Below are positions 33,455 to 42,057 of a stretch of DNA of 64,000 nt, piece after piece. The translations under genes and the position numbers were made by a program. Position 1 is the first letter of the stretch. Each line of letters starts with the position of its first letter. Source of the stretch: Burkholderia sp. (GTDB lineage Bacteria; Pseudomonadota; Gammaproteobacteria; Burkholderiales; Burkholderiaceae); contig JASLEG010000205.1 of the NCBI GenBank assembly GCA_030151225.1, positions 37,767 through 101,766 of the forward strand, given 5' to 3'. The notes under the pieces are model-generated. The model was not told where the DNA came from, searched no databases, and worked only from the letters and a program-made list of their open reading frames with translations.

Positions 33455-34396
33455 CTAATCCCGGTCCAGCGCGATCCCGAGCTCCTTCGCATAGCCGTCC
33501 AGCCGCGCGCCCACCTGCTCCTTCAGCACGTCGATGAAGCGCTTGATCTTTGCGTCGACGAACTGCCGCGACGGGTAGATCGCGTAGACGTCGCGCTGCG
33601 ACGTGTGATGGCGCGGCAGCACGCGCACCAGCGAGCCGCGGCGCAGGTCCTCGATCGCCGAGAAGGCGGCGATCAGCCCGATGCCGGCGCCGTCGCGCAG
33701 CGCGGTGGCCATGGCGTCCATGTCGTTCACGCCGAAGTGCGGGCCGGCCGGCCGAAACGTGGCGGTGCCGGCCGGGCTCTCGAGCTGCCATTCGTCGGCG
33801 GCGTAATCCACGGTGCCCAGCTGCACGCAGTCGTGATCGGCGAGATCGTCGGGGCGCTCGGGCGCGGGGCGCCGCGCGAGGTAGTCGGGCGAGGCGGCCA
33901 GGATGCAGTGGCTCGCGCCGATCTTCTGGCTCACGTAGCCGGAGTCGGGCAGCGTGCGCGCGATCACCACGGCCACGTCGAGCTGCTCCTCGAGCAGGTT
34001 CGGCAGCCGCTGCGACAGCAGCAGATCCACCGACACGTCCGGATACGCCTGCCGATAGCCGAGCACGGCGCGCGACACGAGCTGGCGCCCGAGCCCCGGC
34101 ACCGCATGCACGCGCAGCAGGCCGCGCGGTGCCGTGAGCGCGTCGCGCGCCTCGGCCTCGGCGTGTTCGAGGTCGGCCAGGATCGCGACGCTGCGCTCGT
34201 AGAAGCGCCGGCCGGTGTCGGTCACCGACAGGCGGCGCGTGGAGCGCTGCAGCAGGCGCGCGTCGAGCCCTTCCTCGAGCACGGACACGGCGCGCGAGAT
34301 CACGCCGACGGTGGTGTCGAGGTGATTGGCCACGGCGGTGAAGCTGCCCATTTCGACCACCTTGGCAAAAATCGCGATGTTGGAGAGCTTGTCCAC
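33455..34396 (-). CDS. LysR-family regulator (CrgA-like branch)
   Basis: A 313-residue LysR protein: HTH at residues 1-60 (VDKLSNIAIFAKVVEMGSFTAVANHLDTTVGVISRAVSVLE) and an effector-binding domain after it. GTG 34396 is preferred: it starts at the conserved domain and has a GGGACGG site upstream; an upstream ATG at 34453 would add 19 unconserved residues. It is divergent from the semialdehyde dehydrogenase/AhpD-like/quinone reductase operon and is its probable regulator. Confidence 0.92.
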   Translation of the reverse strand: MDKLSNIAIFAKVVEMGSFTAVANHLDTTVGVISRAVSVLEEGLDARLLQRSTRRLSVTDTGRRFYERSVAILADLEHAEAEARDALTAPRGLLRVHAVPGLGRQLVSRAVLGYRQAYPDVSVDLLLSQRLPNLLEEQLDVAVVIARTLPDSGYVSQKIGASHCILAASPDYLARRPAPERPDDLADHDCVQLGTVDYAADEWQLESPAGTATFRPAGPHFGVNDMDAMATALRDGAGIGLIAAFSAIEDLRRGSLVRVLPRHHTSQRDVYAIYPSRQFVDAKIKRFIDVLKEQVGARLDGYAKELGIALDRD

Positions 34397-34746
34397 TCGG
34401 GCCGTCCCGTCTGATGGGTTTTCGTCTGATGAAAGCGCGGCGCCCCGCGGCACAAGGCCGGCGCGGGCGCTCGCAGGTCAGCGCGCATGGTAAGACAGCC
34501 GCGAAAAACGTGTCGCACAATTTGCGCAGCCCGGCGATTTTCCCGCCGGCGCGAAGAATCATTCCCTCCGGCCCCGGTGTTTCGCCGCGGGTGCCATCCC
34601 TACACTGCGTTCCGTGGTCAGGCAACACCGCGGCGGATTTCCGGATCCGCGCCTCGCCCGACGAAATTCAGGCCGACCGACGCACGTCGAAAGGCATCGG
34701 TATCACTTCGCATCACTGATCAACATCCGTCACGGAGCGCATCAAC
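34397..34746. other. divergent intergenic region between LysR and the aldehyde dehydrogenase operon
   Basis: About 350 bases with no supported gene. It must contain the promoters for both divergent units. The near-palindrome GCACAATTTGCGC at 34515-34527 could be part of a LysR site, and a GGAG ribosome site lies before 34747. Nothing else stands out. Confidence 0.4.
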
Positions 34747-36183
34747 ATGAACACGAGCTACGAAGCCCTGCACCTCTTCATCGACGGCGTCCGGATCGGC
34801 GCGGCCGAGCGCGCCACGGCAGCCGTGGTCGATCCGGCCACGCAGCGCGAGATCGGCCGCGTGCCGCTTGCCACGGCGGCCGATCTCGATCACGCGCTGC
34901 AGGCGGCCGATCGTGCCTTCAAGGTGTGGCGCGACACGGTGCCGGTCGAGCGTGCGCGCGTCCTGAAGCGCGCCGCGGCGCTGATCCGCGAGCGCGGCGA
35001 GCGCATCGCCACGCTGATGACGCTCGAGGAAGGCAAGCCGCTGCACGAGAGCCGCGACGAGGTGCTGCGCGCGGCCGACTACTTCGAGTGGTTCGCCGAG
35101 GAGGCGCGCCGCATCGACGGCCGCGTGGTGCCGTCGAACCGGCCCGGCGTGCAGCAGCTCGTGAAGAAGCAGGCGATCGGCCCGGTGGCGGCCTTCACGC
35201 CGTGGAATTTCCCGGCGATCACGCCGGCCCGCAAGCTGTCGGCCGCGCTGGCCGCCGGCTGCAGCGTGATCCTGAAGCCCGGCGAGGAGAGCCCGGCCAC
35301 GGCGCTGGCGCTGGCCCGCGCGCTCGACGACGCCGGGCTGCCGAAGGGCGTGCTGCAGGTGGTGTTCGGTGTGCCGGACGAGGTGTCGAAGCAACTGATC
35401 GCCTCGCCCGTGATCCGCAAGGTGACCTTCACGGGCTCGGTACCGATCGGCCGGCTGCTGTCGGCGCGTGCGGCGCAGGGCGTCAAGCCGATCACGCTCG
35501 AACTCGGCGGCCACGGCCCGGTGCTGGTGTTCGACGATGCGGATGTGGAGCGCGCCGCCGTGGAAGGCGCGGCCAACCGCTTTCGCGGCACCGGCCAGGT
35601 GTGCATCTCGTCCACGCGCTTCCTGATCCAGCGCGACGCGTACGAGCGCTTCGCCGAGCAGTTCGTGGCGGCCACGCAGGCGCTGAAGATCGGCAACGGC
35701 CTCGATCCCGACACGCAGGTGGGCCCGCTCGCCAACCCGCGCCAGCTCGCCAAGATGGAGGCGCTGATCGCCGACGCGGTGGCGCAGGGCGCCACGGTGC
35801 TGACCGGCGGCAAGCGTATCGCCGGCGACGGCTACTTCTTCGAGCCGACCGTGCTGGCCGACGTGCCGATGACGGCACGCGTGATGCACGAGGAGCCGTT
35901 CGGCCCGATCGCGGTGCTGATGCGCTTCGATGCGCTGGCCGACGGCCTGGAAGAGGCGAACCGCCTGCCCTACGGCCTGTCCGCCTATGCGTTCACGAAG
36001 GATGCCCGCACGGCGATCGACGTGGCCGACGGGCTCGAGGCCGGCATGATCGGCATCAACCAGTACCGCATCGTGTCGACCGAGCTGCCGTTCGGCGGCA
36101 TGAAGGAGAGCGGACATGGCTCGGAAGGCGGCACCGAAGGCATCGAGCACTACCTGACGCACAAGTTCGTCAGCCAGGCCTGA
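34747..36183 (+). CDS. NAD(P)-dependent succinate-semialdehyde dehydrogenase-like ALDH
   Basis: A 478-residue aldehyde dehydrogenase. The catalytic Glu is in ITLELGGHGPVLVFDDADV and the Cys in RGTGQVCISSTRFLIQ. TPWNFPAITPARKLSAALAAGCSVILKPGEESPATA is the nucleotide-binding part. The GabD/SSADH branch is favoured by the C-terminal NQYRIVSTELPFGGMKESGHGSEGG. It oxidises a semialdehyde to the acid; the exact substrate is not certain. It is the first gene of an operon with an AhpD-like protein and a quinone reductase-like MDR enzyme. Confidence 0.92.
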   Translation: MNTSYEALHLFIDGVRIGAAERATAAVVDPATQREIGRVPLATAADLDHALQAADRAFKVWRDTVPVERARVLKRAAALIRERGERIATLMTLEEGKPLHESRDEVLRAADYFEWFAEEARRIDGRVVPSNRPGVQQLVKKQAIGPVAAFTPWNFPAITPARKLSAALAAGCSVILKPGEESPATALALARALDDAGLPKGVLQVVFGVPDEVSKQLIASPVIRKVTFTGSVPIGRLLSARAAQGVKPITLELGGHGPVLVFDDADVERAAVEGAANRFRGTGQVCISSTRFLIQRDAYERFAEQFVAATQALKIGNGLDPDTQVGPLANPRQLAKMEALIADAVAQGATVLTGGKRIAGDGYFFEPTVLADVPMTARVMHEEPFGPIAVLMRFDALADGLEEANRLPYGLSAYAFTKDARTAIDVADGLEAGMIGINQYRIVSTELPFGGMKESGHGSEGGTEGIEHYLTHKFVSQA

Positions 36184-36250
36184 GCGCGGCAGCGCCGAAC
36201 GCATCGGTCGAACCGCCAATCAATTCGTCATCCTCAACAGGAGCCGCATC

Positions 36251-36592
36251 ATGTCCCACGCCGATTTCACGAGCCCGCGCGAAGCCGCGCGCGCCTTCAC
36301 GCCGAAGCTGTCGGCCTTCGTCGACGACACGCTGTATCCGAAGGTCTGGAGCGACCCCGCACTGTCGCCGCGCGACCGCAGCCTCGTGACGGTGGCCGCG
36401 CTGATCGCCGGCGGCCACTTCGACGAGCTGCCGGCGCACCTGCGCCGCGCCGTCGACAACGGTGTGACGCACGCGGAGCTGTCGGCCGCCATCACGCACC
36501 TGGGGTTCTACGCCGGCTTGCCGGCCGCGATCTCGGCCTCCGCCACGGCGCAGGCCACGCTCGGCGCCGCGCCGTCCGACGCCACCCGCTGA
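36251..36592 (+). CDS. carboxymuconolactone decarboxylase-family (AhpD-like) protein
   Basis: A 113-residue CMD-fold protein with RDRSLVTVAALIAGGHFDELPAHLRRAVDNGVTHAELSAAITHLGFYAGLPAAISA. The redox CxxC of true AhpD is absent (HLGFYAGLP at that place), so peroxidase activity is unlikely; it resembles decarboxylase-like members used in detoxification or catabolic operons. An AACAGGAG site precedes ATG 36251. It lies between the dehydrogenase and the MDR gene. Confidence 0.9.
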   Translation: MSHADFTSPREAARAFTPKLSAFVDDTLYPKVWSDPALSPRDRSLVTVAALIAGGHFDELPAHLRRAVDNGVTHAELSAAITHLGFYAGLPAAISASATAQATLGAAPSDATR

Positions 36593-36614
36593 ACCCCGTT
36601 CAAGGAGAACTCAC

Positions 36615-37598
36615 ATGAAAGCCATCACCCTCAAGGCGTTCGGCGAAGCCGACGTGCTGCAACTCGCCGACGTGCCCGCCCCCGAGGTGCGCCCCCACGA
36701 TCTGCTGGTGCGCGTGCACGCGGCCGGCGTGAACCGCGCCGATCTCACGCACCGCCGCGGCGGCTACGGCCATCCCAACTTCGGCGACTCCACGATCATG
36801 GGCCTCGAAATCGCCGGCGAGGTGATCGAGGTGGGCAGCGCGGTGCAGGGCTACGCGATCGGCGACCGCGTGATGGGCGTGGTGGGCGGCGGCGCCTATG
36901 CGGAAATCGCGCGGATCGACTGGCGCATGGCGATGCCGATCCCGGCCACGCTCGACTACGTGCACGCCGCGGCGATCCCCGAGGTGTTCGTCACGGCGCA
37001 CGAGGCGCTGCTGCACCTGGGCCGTCTGCAACGCGGCGATTCGGTGCTGATTCACGCGGCGGCGGGCGGCGTGGGCTCGGCGGCGGTGCAGCTGGCCCAT
37101 GCGAGCGGCGCGACCGTGTTCGCCACTGCCGAGGCATCGAAGCTCGAACGCGTCGTGCAGCTCGGCGCGGATCACGCGATCGACCACCGCACGCGGGATT
37201 TCGCCGAAGTGATTGCGGGCGCAACCAGTGGGCGCGGCGTGGACGTGGTGGTGGATTTCGTCGGCGCGCCGTACTTCGCGCGCAACGTCGCCTCGCTGGC
37301 CAACGGCGGGCGGCTCGTGCAGGTGGGCATGCTCGGGGGCGGGGGCGAGGTGAGCGTGTCGCTCGATCAGATCCTGTATCGACATCTGAAGATCATCGGC
37401 ACCGTGATGAAGTCGCGCGAGCAGGGCGAGAAGCACGCAATGGTGCGGCGCTTCCGCGAGCACTGGCTCGAACGCTTCGCCGGCAGCGCGAGCCTCGAAC
37501 CGGTGGTGGACAGCACCTTCGCGCTCGCGCAGGCGGCCGACGCGCACCGGCGCATGGAATCGGCCGCGAACGTCGGGAAGATCATCCTGACGATGTAG
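36615..37598 (+). CDS. quinone oxidoreductase-like MDR enzyme
   Basis: A 327-residue NADPH:quinone reductase-type protein: GVNRADLTHRRGGYGHPNFGDSTIMGLEIAGEV at the N-terminus, VLIHAAAGGVGSAAVQLAHASGATVFAT as the nucleotide-binding loop, and DQILYRHLKIIGTVMKSREQGEK near the C-terminus, typical of the PIG3-like branch. No zinc ligands are visible. An AAGGAG site precedes ATG 36615. It is last in the operon; a hairpin followed by T residues lies about 60 bases downstream. Confidence 0.92.
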   Translation: MKAITLKAFGEADVLQLADVPAPEVRPHDLLVRVHAAGVNRADLTHRRGGYGHPNFGDSTIMGLEIAGEVIEVGSAVQGYAIGDRVMGVVGGGAYAEIARIDWRMAMPIPATLDYVHAAAIPEVFVTAHEALLHLGRLQRGDSVLIHAAAGGVGSAAVQLAHASGATVFATAEASKLERVVQLGADHAIDHRTRDFAEVIAGATSGRGVDVVVDFVGAPYFARNVASLANGGRLVQVGMLGGGGEVSVSLDQILYRHLKIIGTVMKSREQGEKHAMVRRFREHWLERFAGSASLEPVVDSTFALAQAADAHRRMESAANVGKIILTM

Positions 37599-37656
37599 CC
37601 GAATGCTCGTGCTGATTTTTCTCGCTCAAGTGCCGTATGAATGACACTCGAACAGG

Positions 37657-37675
37657 CGACGCCAGGCGTCGTTTT
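37657..37675 (+). terminator. terminator-like hairpin after the MDR gene
   Basis: CGACGC and GCGTCG pair around a CAG loop and are followed by TTTT, 59 bases after the operon's last stop codon. The stem is short but GC-rich. Confidence 0.5.
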
Positions 37676-38094
37676 GGGGGCGATACAGCAGCGCCGGAAC
37701 GATACCGGAATGCGTTCGCGAAAATCGTGCCGTCGCAGCATCGGGATTTTCCCGAGGCAATCCGTTTCAATATATGAGACATCACCCGATAATCGAATTC
37801 CCGATATTCGGAACATATCTTTTATTCGTGAAACGATTCGATTCATTGAATTGGATTTGCCTCGCGAATCAATGAATCGACGATCGATTTCTTCCGTATC
37901 GAAAAGAGCGCGTGCTATCCTCGCCTCGCCGTGCCGCCTGCCAGAAAGCCTGGCGCCCGGCGTCATCGCGCACCAGCAGGGAAAATCCGATAAACGGATT
38001 TCATCGCCACGATTCACGCATCGAGATTCAGGCGCCAATAAAAGAAGGAGACCTCCGGCGGAATAACCGCGTTTCGAGACACGGAGGCATACTC
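37676..38094 (+). promoter_or_regulatory. AT-rich leader of the beta-helix lipoprotein gene with two inverted repeats
   Basis: About 420 bases with no gene, markedly more AT-rich than the genome. Two perfect inverted repeats stand out: CGATTCATTGA at 37839-37849 with TCAATGAATCG at 37869-37879 (12-bp arms with one further flanking pair), and AAATCCG at 37983-37989 with CGGATTT at 37995-38001. Their spacing suggests operators or leader hairpins controlling the downstream lipoprotein. The strong GGAGG site before 38095 ends the region. Confidence 0.5.
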
Positions 38095-39963
38095 ATGCTG
38101 ATTCGCTGCACCCCCCGCACCCGCTTTACCCTGGCCGCCGCGGCGGCCACCACCCTGGCACTCGCGCTCGGCGCCTGCGGCGACGATTCCGGCGGCACGC
38201 CGGGCGCGTCCGCGCTGAGGCAGACCTCGGCCGCGCGTACCGCGGCCAGCACGCTCGCCACCTCGAACACGCCCGATTTCGGGCCGAACGTGGTGGTGTT
38301 CGATCCGAGCATGTCGAGCGCCTCGATCCAGTCCCAGCTCGACAGCGCGTTCAACTCCGAGCTGCTGAGCCCCACTGCGCAATTCGGCTCGCAACGCTTC
38401 GCATTCCTGTTCAAGCCCGGCAGCTACAGCGGCATCAACGCGAATGTGGGCTTCTATACCTCGATCGCGGGCCTCGGCCAGAACCCCGACGACGTCAGCA
38501 TCGCCGGCAGCGTGAACGTGGACAGCGGCTGGAACGAGGGCGACCAGTCGAACGCCACGCAGAACTTCTGGCGCTCGGTGGAGAACCTCGCGATCGCGCC
38601 GAACGGCGGCACCGATCGCTGGGCCGTCTCGCAGGCCGCGCCGATGCGGCGCGTGCACATCCAGGGCAATCTCACGCTCGGCCCCTCGAATCAGGGCGAC
38701 GGGCAGGGCTACGCGAGCGGCGGCTATCTGGCCGACAGCAAGGTCGACGGCACGGTGTCGTCGGGCTCGCAGCAGCAGTGGTACACGCGCGACAGCACGA
38801 TCGGCGGCTGGAGCGACGGCGTCTGGAACATGGTGTTCTCGGGCGTGAACGGCGCGCCCGCGCAGTCGTTCCCGGCCACCTGGAACGCGGCGCCCCCGTA
38901 CACCACGCTGGCCACCACGCCGGTGTCGCGCGAGAAGCCCTATCTGAGCATCGACGGTTCGGGCAACTACAGCGTGTTCGTGCCCGCGCTGCGCACCAAT
39001 GCGAGCGGCGCGTCGTGGGCCTCGGGTGCCACCCCCGGCAGCGCGATCCCGATGAGCCAGTTCTACGTGGCGCATCCGTCCGACACGGCCGAGACGCTGA
39101 ACGCGGCGCTCCAGCAGGGCCTGAACCTGTTCTTCACGCCCGGCACCTATCATCTCGACCAGCCGATCGCGATCACGCGCGCCGACACGGTGGTGACCGG
39201 CATCGGCTTCCCGACGCTGACGCCCGACAACGGCACCGGCGCGATGACGGTGGCCGACGTGGACGGCGTGAAGATCTCCGGGCTGCTGTTCGACGCCGGC
39301 ACCGTGAACAGCGACGCGCTGCTGACGGTGGGCACCGCGGGCGCGTCGGCGAGCCATGCGAGCGATCCCACCAGCGTGCAGGACGTGTTCTTCCGTATCG
39401 GCGGCGCGCAGGCCGGCAAGGCCACCAACAGCCTGGTGGTGAACGCCAACGACACGCTGATCGACGACATCTGGGCGTGGCGCGCCGATCACGGCTCGGC
39501 ACCGACCGGCTGGACCGTCAACACGGCCAGCACCGGCCTGATCGTGAACGGCGCGAACGTGCTCGCCACGGGCCTGTTCGTCGAGCACTACCAGCAGTAC
39601 AACGTGCTGTGGAACGGCGAGAACGGCAAGACGATCTTCTTCCAGAACGAGCTGCCGTACGACGTGCCCGACCAGGCGTCGTGGATGAGCCCGGCCGGCA
39701 ACGGCTACGCGGCCTACAAGGTGGCCGACAACGTCACGACGCATCAGACCTGGGGGATGGGCAGCTACTGCTTCTTCAACGTCAATCCGTCGGTGAACGC
39801 GCTGCACGGCTTCGAGGTGCCACGGACGGCCGGCGTGGTGCTGCACGACACGCTCACGGTGTCGCTGGGCGGGGTGGGCACCATCACGCACATCGTCAAC
39901 GATGCGGGCGCGCAGGCGGCCGGCACCTCGACGATCCCCGTGAACCTCGTGAGCTATCCGTAA
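38095..39963 (+). CDS. predicted lipoprotein with parallel beta-helix architecture
   Basis: A 622-residue protein with a lipoprotein signal peptide: TLAAAAATTLALALGAC ends in a lipobox whose cysteine is near residue 28, followed by DDSGG. Two similar halves follow, each beginning with a pectate-lyase-like pattern (FAFLFKPGSYSGINANVGFYTSIAGLG and LNLFFTPGTYHLDQPIAITRADTVVTGIG). Family members are often labelled coagulation factor 5/8-type or adenylyl cyclase-like; those names are probably misleading. A carbohydrate-binding or polysaccharide-acting surface protein is likely. ATG 38095 has a strong GGAGG site. Confidence 0.82.
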   Translation: MLIRCTPRTRFTLAAAAATTLALALGACGDDSGGTPGASALRQTSAARTAASTLATSNTPDFGPNVVVFDPSMSSASIQSQLDSAFNSELLSPTAQFGSQRFAFLFKPGSYSGINANVGFYTSIAGLGQNPDDVSIAGSVNVDSGWNEGDQSNATQNFWRSVENLAIAPNGGTDRWAVSQAAPMRRVHIQGNLTLGPSNQGDGQGYASGGYLADSKVDGTVSSGSQQQWYTRDSTIGGWSDGVWNMVFSGVNGAPAQSFPATWNAAPPYTTLATTPVSREKPYLSIDGSGNYSVFVPALRTNASGASWASGATPGSAIPMSQFYVAHPSDTAETLNAALQQGLNLFFTPGTYHLDQPIAITRADTVVTGIGFPTLTPDNGTGAMTVADVDGVKISGLLFDAGTVNSDALLTVGTAGASASHASDPTSVQDVFFRIGGAQAGKATNSLVVNANDTLIDDIWAWRADHGSAPTGWTVNTASTGLIVNGANVLATGLFVEHYQQYNVLWNGENGKTIFFQNELPYDVPDQASWMSPAGNGYAAYKVADNVTTHQTWGMGSYCFFNVNPSVNALHGFEVPRTAGVVLHDTLTVSLGGVGTITHIVNDAGAQAAGTSTIPVNLVSYP

Positions 39964-40016
39964 GCTCGGCGCGGGTCGGGCCGGCGTGCAGGCCGATACC
40001 GCATCGAGCGGCCCCG

Positions 40017-40155
40017 CCCCGGGGCGCGCCACCTGCACGCGGTTGCGCCCCGCGTGCCTGGCGGCATAGAGCGCGGACTCGGCCGCGCCTATCGGCGCCT
40101 CGGGCGTGGCCTGCCAGTAGCGGGCTTCGAGCGCGGGCGGACATGCCGGGCGAGG
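40017..40155 (-). pseudogene. GGDEF (diguanylate cyclase) C-terminal relic
   Basis: Minus-strand frame reading EAPIGAAESALYAARHAGRNRVQVARPG matches the last helix of GGDEF domains (AADxALYxAKRxGRNRV). Nothing upstream shows the GGDEF active-site motif, so only the end of a cyclase gene remains. The surrounding 39964-40445 gap holds no other recognisable gene. Confidence 0.65.
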
Positions 40156-40445
40156 TTCCCGTTCCTCGCGTTTCGCACGCGTGTGCTTCATTGCGTTCAC
40201 CATCCGATGCGCTGCCCGCCGGAATACACCAGCCGAATGTCGGGAAAGCCGGCCGTTGCGCGTGGCGGACAACGTTTGCCGCCGTGCCTTTCGCGCGGCG
40301 TGAAAGCGCTGGACGATCGGGCGTGGAGAGGGTTTTGCCCTGGACGGGGGCGGCGGATGCGCATCGTGGAGCGCATCGAGCCCCATTGCTATACGATGCT
40401 GGCGGCAACCCGCCTCGACCCGAATTCAACCCCTCCACGGAGAGC

Positions 40446-40952
40446 ATGACCGTGACCGCTTCAGGCACCACCGGCTTCATCGTTTCGAGCTTCGTCATCG
40501 GCTGCGGCGCGACCGCGATCTTCGACCTCTGGGGCGTGCTGCTCTCGACGGTGGCCGGCGTGCCGCGCGCGAACTGGGGGCTCGGCGGCCGATGGTTCGG
40601 ATACCTGGCGCGCCTGAAGTTCCACCATCGCGACATCACCGCCACGCCGCCGTTTCCGGCCGAGCGCGTGGTCGGCTGGACCGGGCACTACGTGGTGGGC
40701 ATCGTGTATGCGGCCGCCCTGCTCGTGATCCGAGGCCCCGCCTGGGCGAGCGCACCCACGCTGCTGCCCGCGCTGATCGTCGGCGTGGTCACCGTGCTGG
40801 CCGGCTGGTTCGTGATGGCGCCGGGCATGGGTGCCGGCATCGCGAACGTGAACACCCCGGCGCCCGCGAAGGTCTGCGCGCGGCAGGTGATGAATCACGT
40901 GGTGTTCGGGCTCGGGCTCTACGTCACGGCGGTGGTGTGGGCGGCGCTGTGA
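40446..40952 (+). CDS. DUF2938 membrane protein
   Basis: A 168-residue inner-membrane protein with about four hydrophobic helices. The family pattern is clear: VIGCGATAIFDLWGVLLSTVAGVP at TM1, GRWFGYLARLKFHHRDI.. AERVVGWTGHYVVGIVYAAALL, and WFVMAPGMGAGIANVNTP..ARQVMNHVVFGLGLY at the end. The function of DUF2938 is unknown. A GGAG site precedes ATG 40446. It converges with the next LysR gene. Confidence 0.85.
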   Translation: MTVTASGTTGFIVSSFVIGCGATAIFDLWGVLLSTVAGVPRANWGLGGRWFGYLARLKFHHRDITATPPFPAERVVGWTGHYVVGIVYAAALLVIRGPAWASAPTLLPALIVGVVTVLAGWFVMAPGMGAGIANVNTPAPAKVCARQVMNHVVFGLGLYVTAVVWAAL

Positions 40953-40965
40953 GCGCCGCGCGCCG

Positions 40966-41889
40966 TCAAACGAACACCATCTCCCCCGACTCTCCCATCA
41001 ACAACGCGCGGTTCGCCTCCGCGGCCGCGCGCAGGTAATCCCACAGCGTCGTGATCCGGCGCAGCTTGCGCAGGTCCTCCCGGCAACTGATCCAGAAGTG
41101 CCGCGTGACCACCACCTCGTCGGGCAGGATCGGCACCAGCGCCGGATTCGAGGCCGCCATGAAGCACGGCAGGATCGCGAGCGCATGCCCCTGCAGCGCG
41201 GCGTGATACTGCGCGATCACGCTGGTGCTGCACAGCCGCGACTGCACGTTCGGCAGCGTGCGATTCAGATACAGCAGCTCGTGACTGAACGCGAGATCGG
41301 CCACGTAATCGATGAACGGATGCGATCGCAGGTCGCTCACGCCGCGCACCGGCTCGTGCCGGGCCAGGTATTCGCGCGTGCCGTACAGGCGCAACTGGTA
41401 ATCGCATAAACGCGTAAACACGTAGCGCCCGCGCTCGGGTCGCTCCAGCGTGATCGCCATGTCGGCCTCGCGCTTGGACAGGCTCACGAAGTGCGGCACC
41501 GGCAGGATATCGATCGACATCTCGCGGTGCAGCCCCGAAAAGCGCGCCAGTTGCGGTGACAGGAAAAAACAGCCGAAGCCCTCGGTCGATCCCACCCGCA
41601 CGTGGCCCGACAGCGCCTGCGAGGCGCCGTCGAATTGTTCGCAAGCCGAATGAACGGCCGTCTCCACCGCGTCGGCATGCGCCAGGAGGCGCTGGCCGTC
41701 GGCGGTCAGCGTAAACCCGTCCGCGCGCGACTTGTCGAACAGCACGGTGCCGAGCGCGGTCTCGAGCTCGCGCACGCGCCGCGCCACGGTGGTGTGATCG
41801 ACGTTGAGCTTGCGGGCAGCTGCACTGGCACGTTGCGTTCTCGCGACTTCGAGGAAGTAGCGCAGGTCGTCCCAGTTCAGTGTCTCCAT
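40966..41889 (-). CDS. LysR-family regulator
   Basis: A LysR protein of 307 residues: HTH near the N-terminus (LNWDDLRYFLEVARTQRASAAARKLNVDHTTVARRVRELE) and a complete effector domain. The HTH resembles the branch that senses aromatic or amino acid catabolites. ATG 41889 starts at the domain; ATG 41913 is possible and has a weak AAAGG site. It is divergent from the MHS-type transporter and mmsAB genes across about 170 bases and probably controls that valine/methylmalonate-semialdehyde unit. Confidence 0.92.
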   Translation of the reverse strand: METLNWDDLRYFLEVARTQRASAAARKLNVDHTTVARRVRELETALGTVLFDKSRADGFTLTADGQRLLAHADAVETAVHSACEQFDGASQALSGHVRVGSTEGFGCFFLSPQLARFSGLHREMSIDILPVPHFVSLSKREADMAITLERPERGRYVFTRLCDYQLRLYGTREYLARHEPVRGVSDLRSHPFIDYVADLAFSHELLYLNRTLPNVQSRLCSTSVIAQYHAALQGHALAILPCFMAASNPALVPILPDEVVVTRHFWISCREDLRKLRRITTLWDYLRAAAEANRALLMGESGEMVFV

Positions 41890-42057
41890 CCGTTGTCTTG
41901 TGTTTTTTTGCATATCCGATGAGCCTTTTCGTGCCTATGCCGCGGAAATTCAAATAAATATACTCGTTGCCACGCGGCCCAGGCTAGGCGCGCAACCCGC
42001 TCTTCCGCAAGAACGACGGGCGGCACCCAAATAAAGAAAGACTGGCAGGAGACATTC

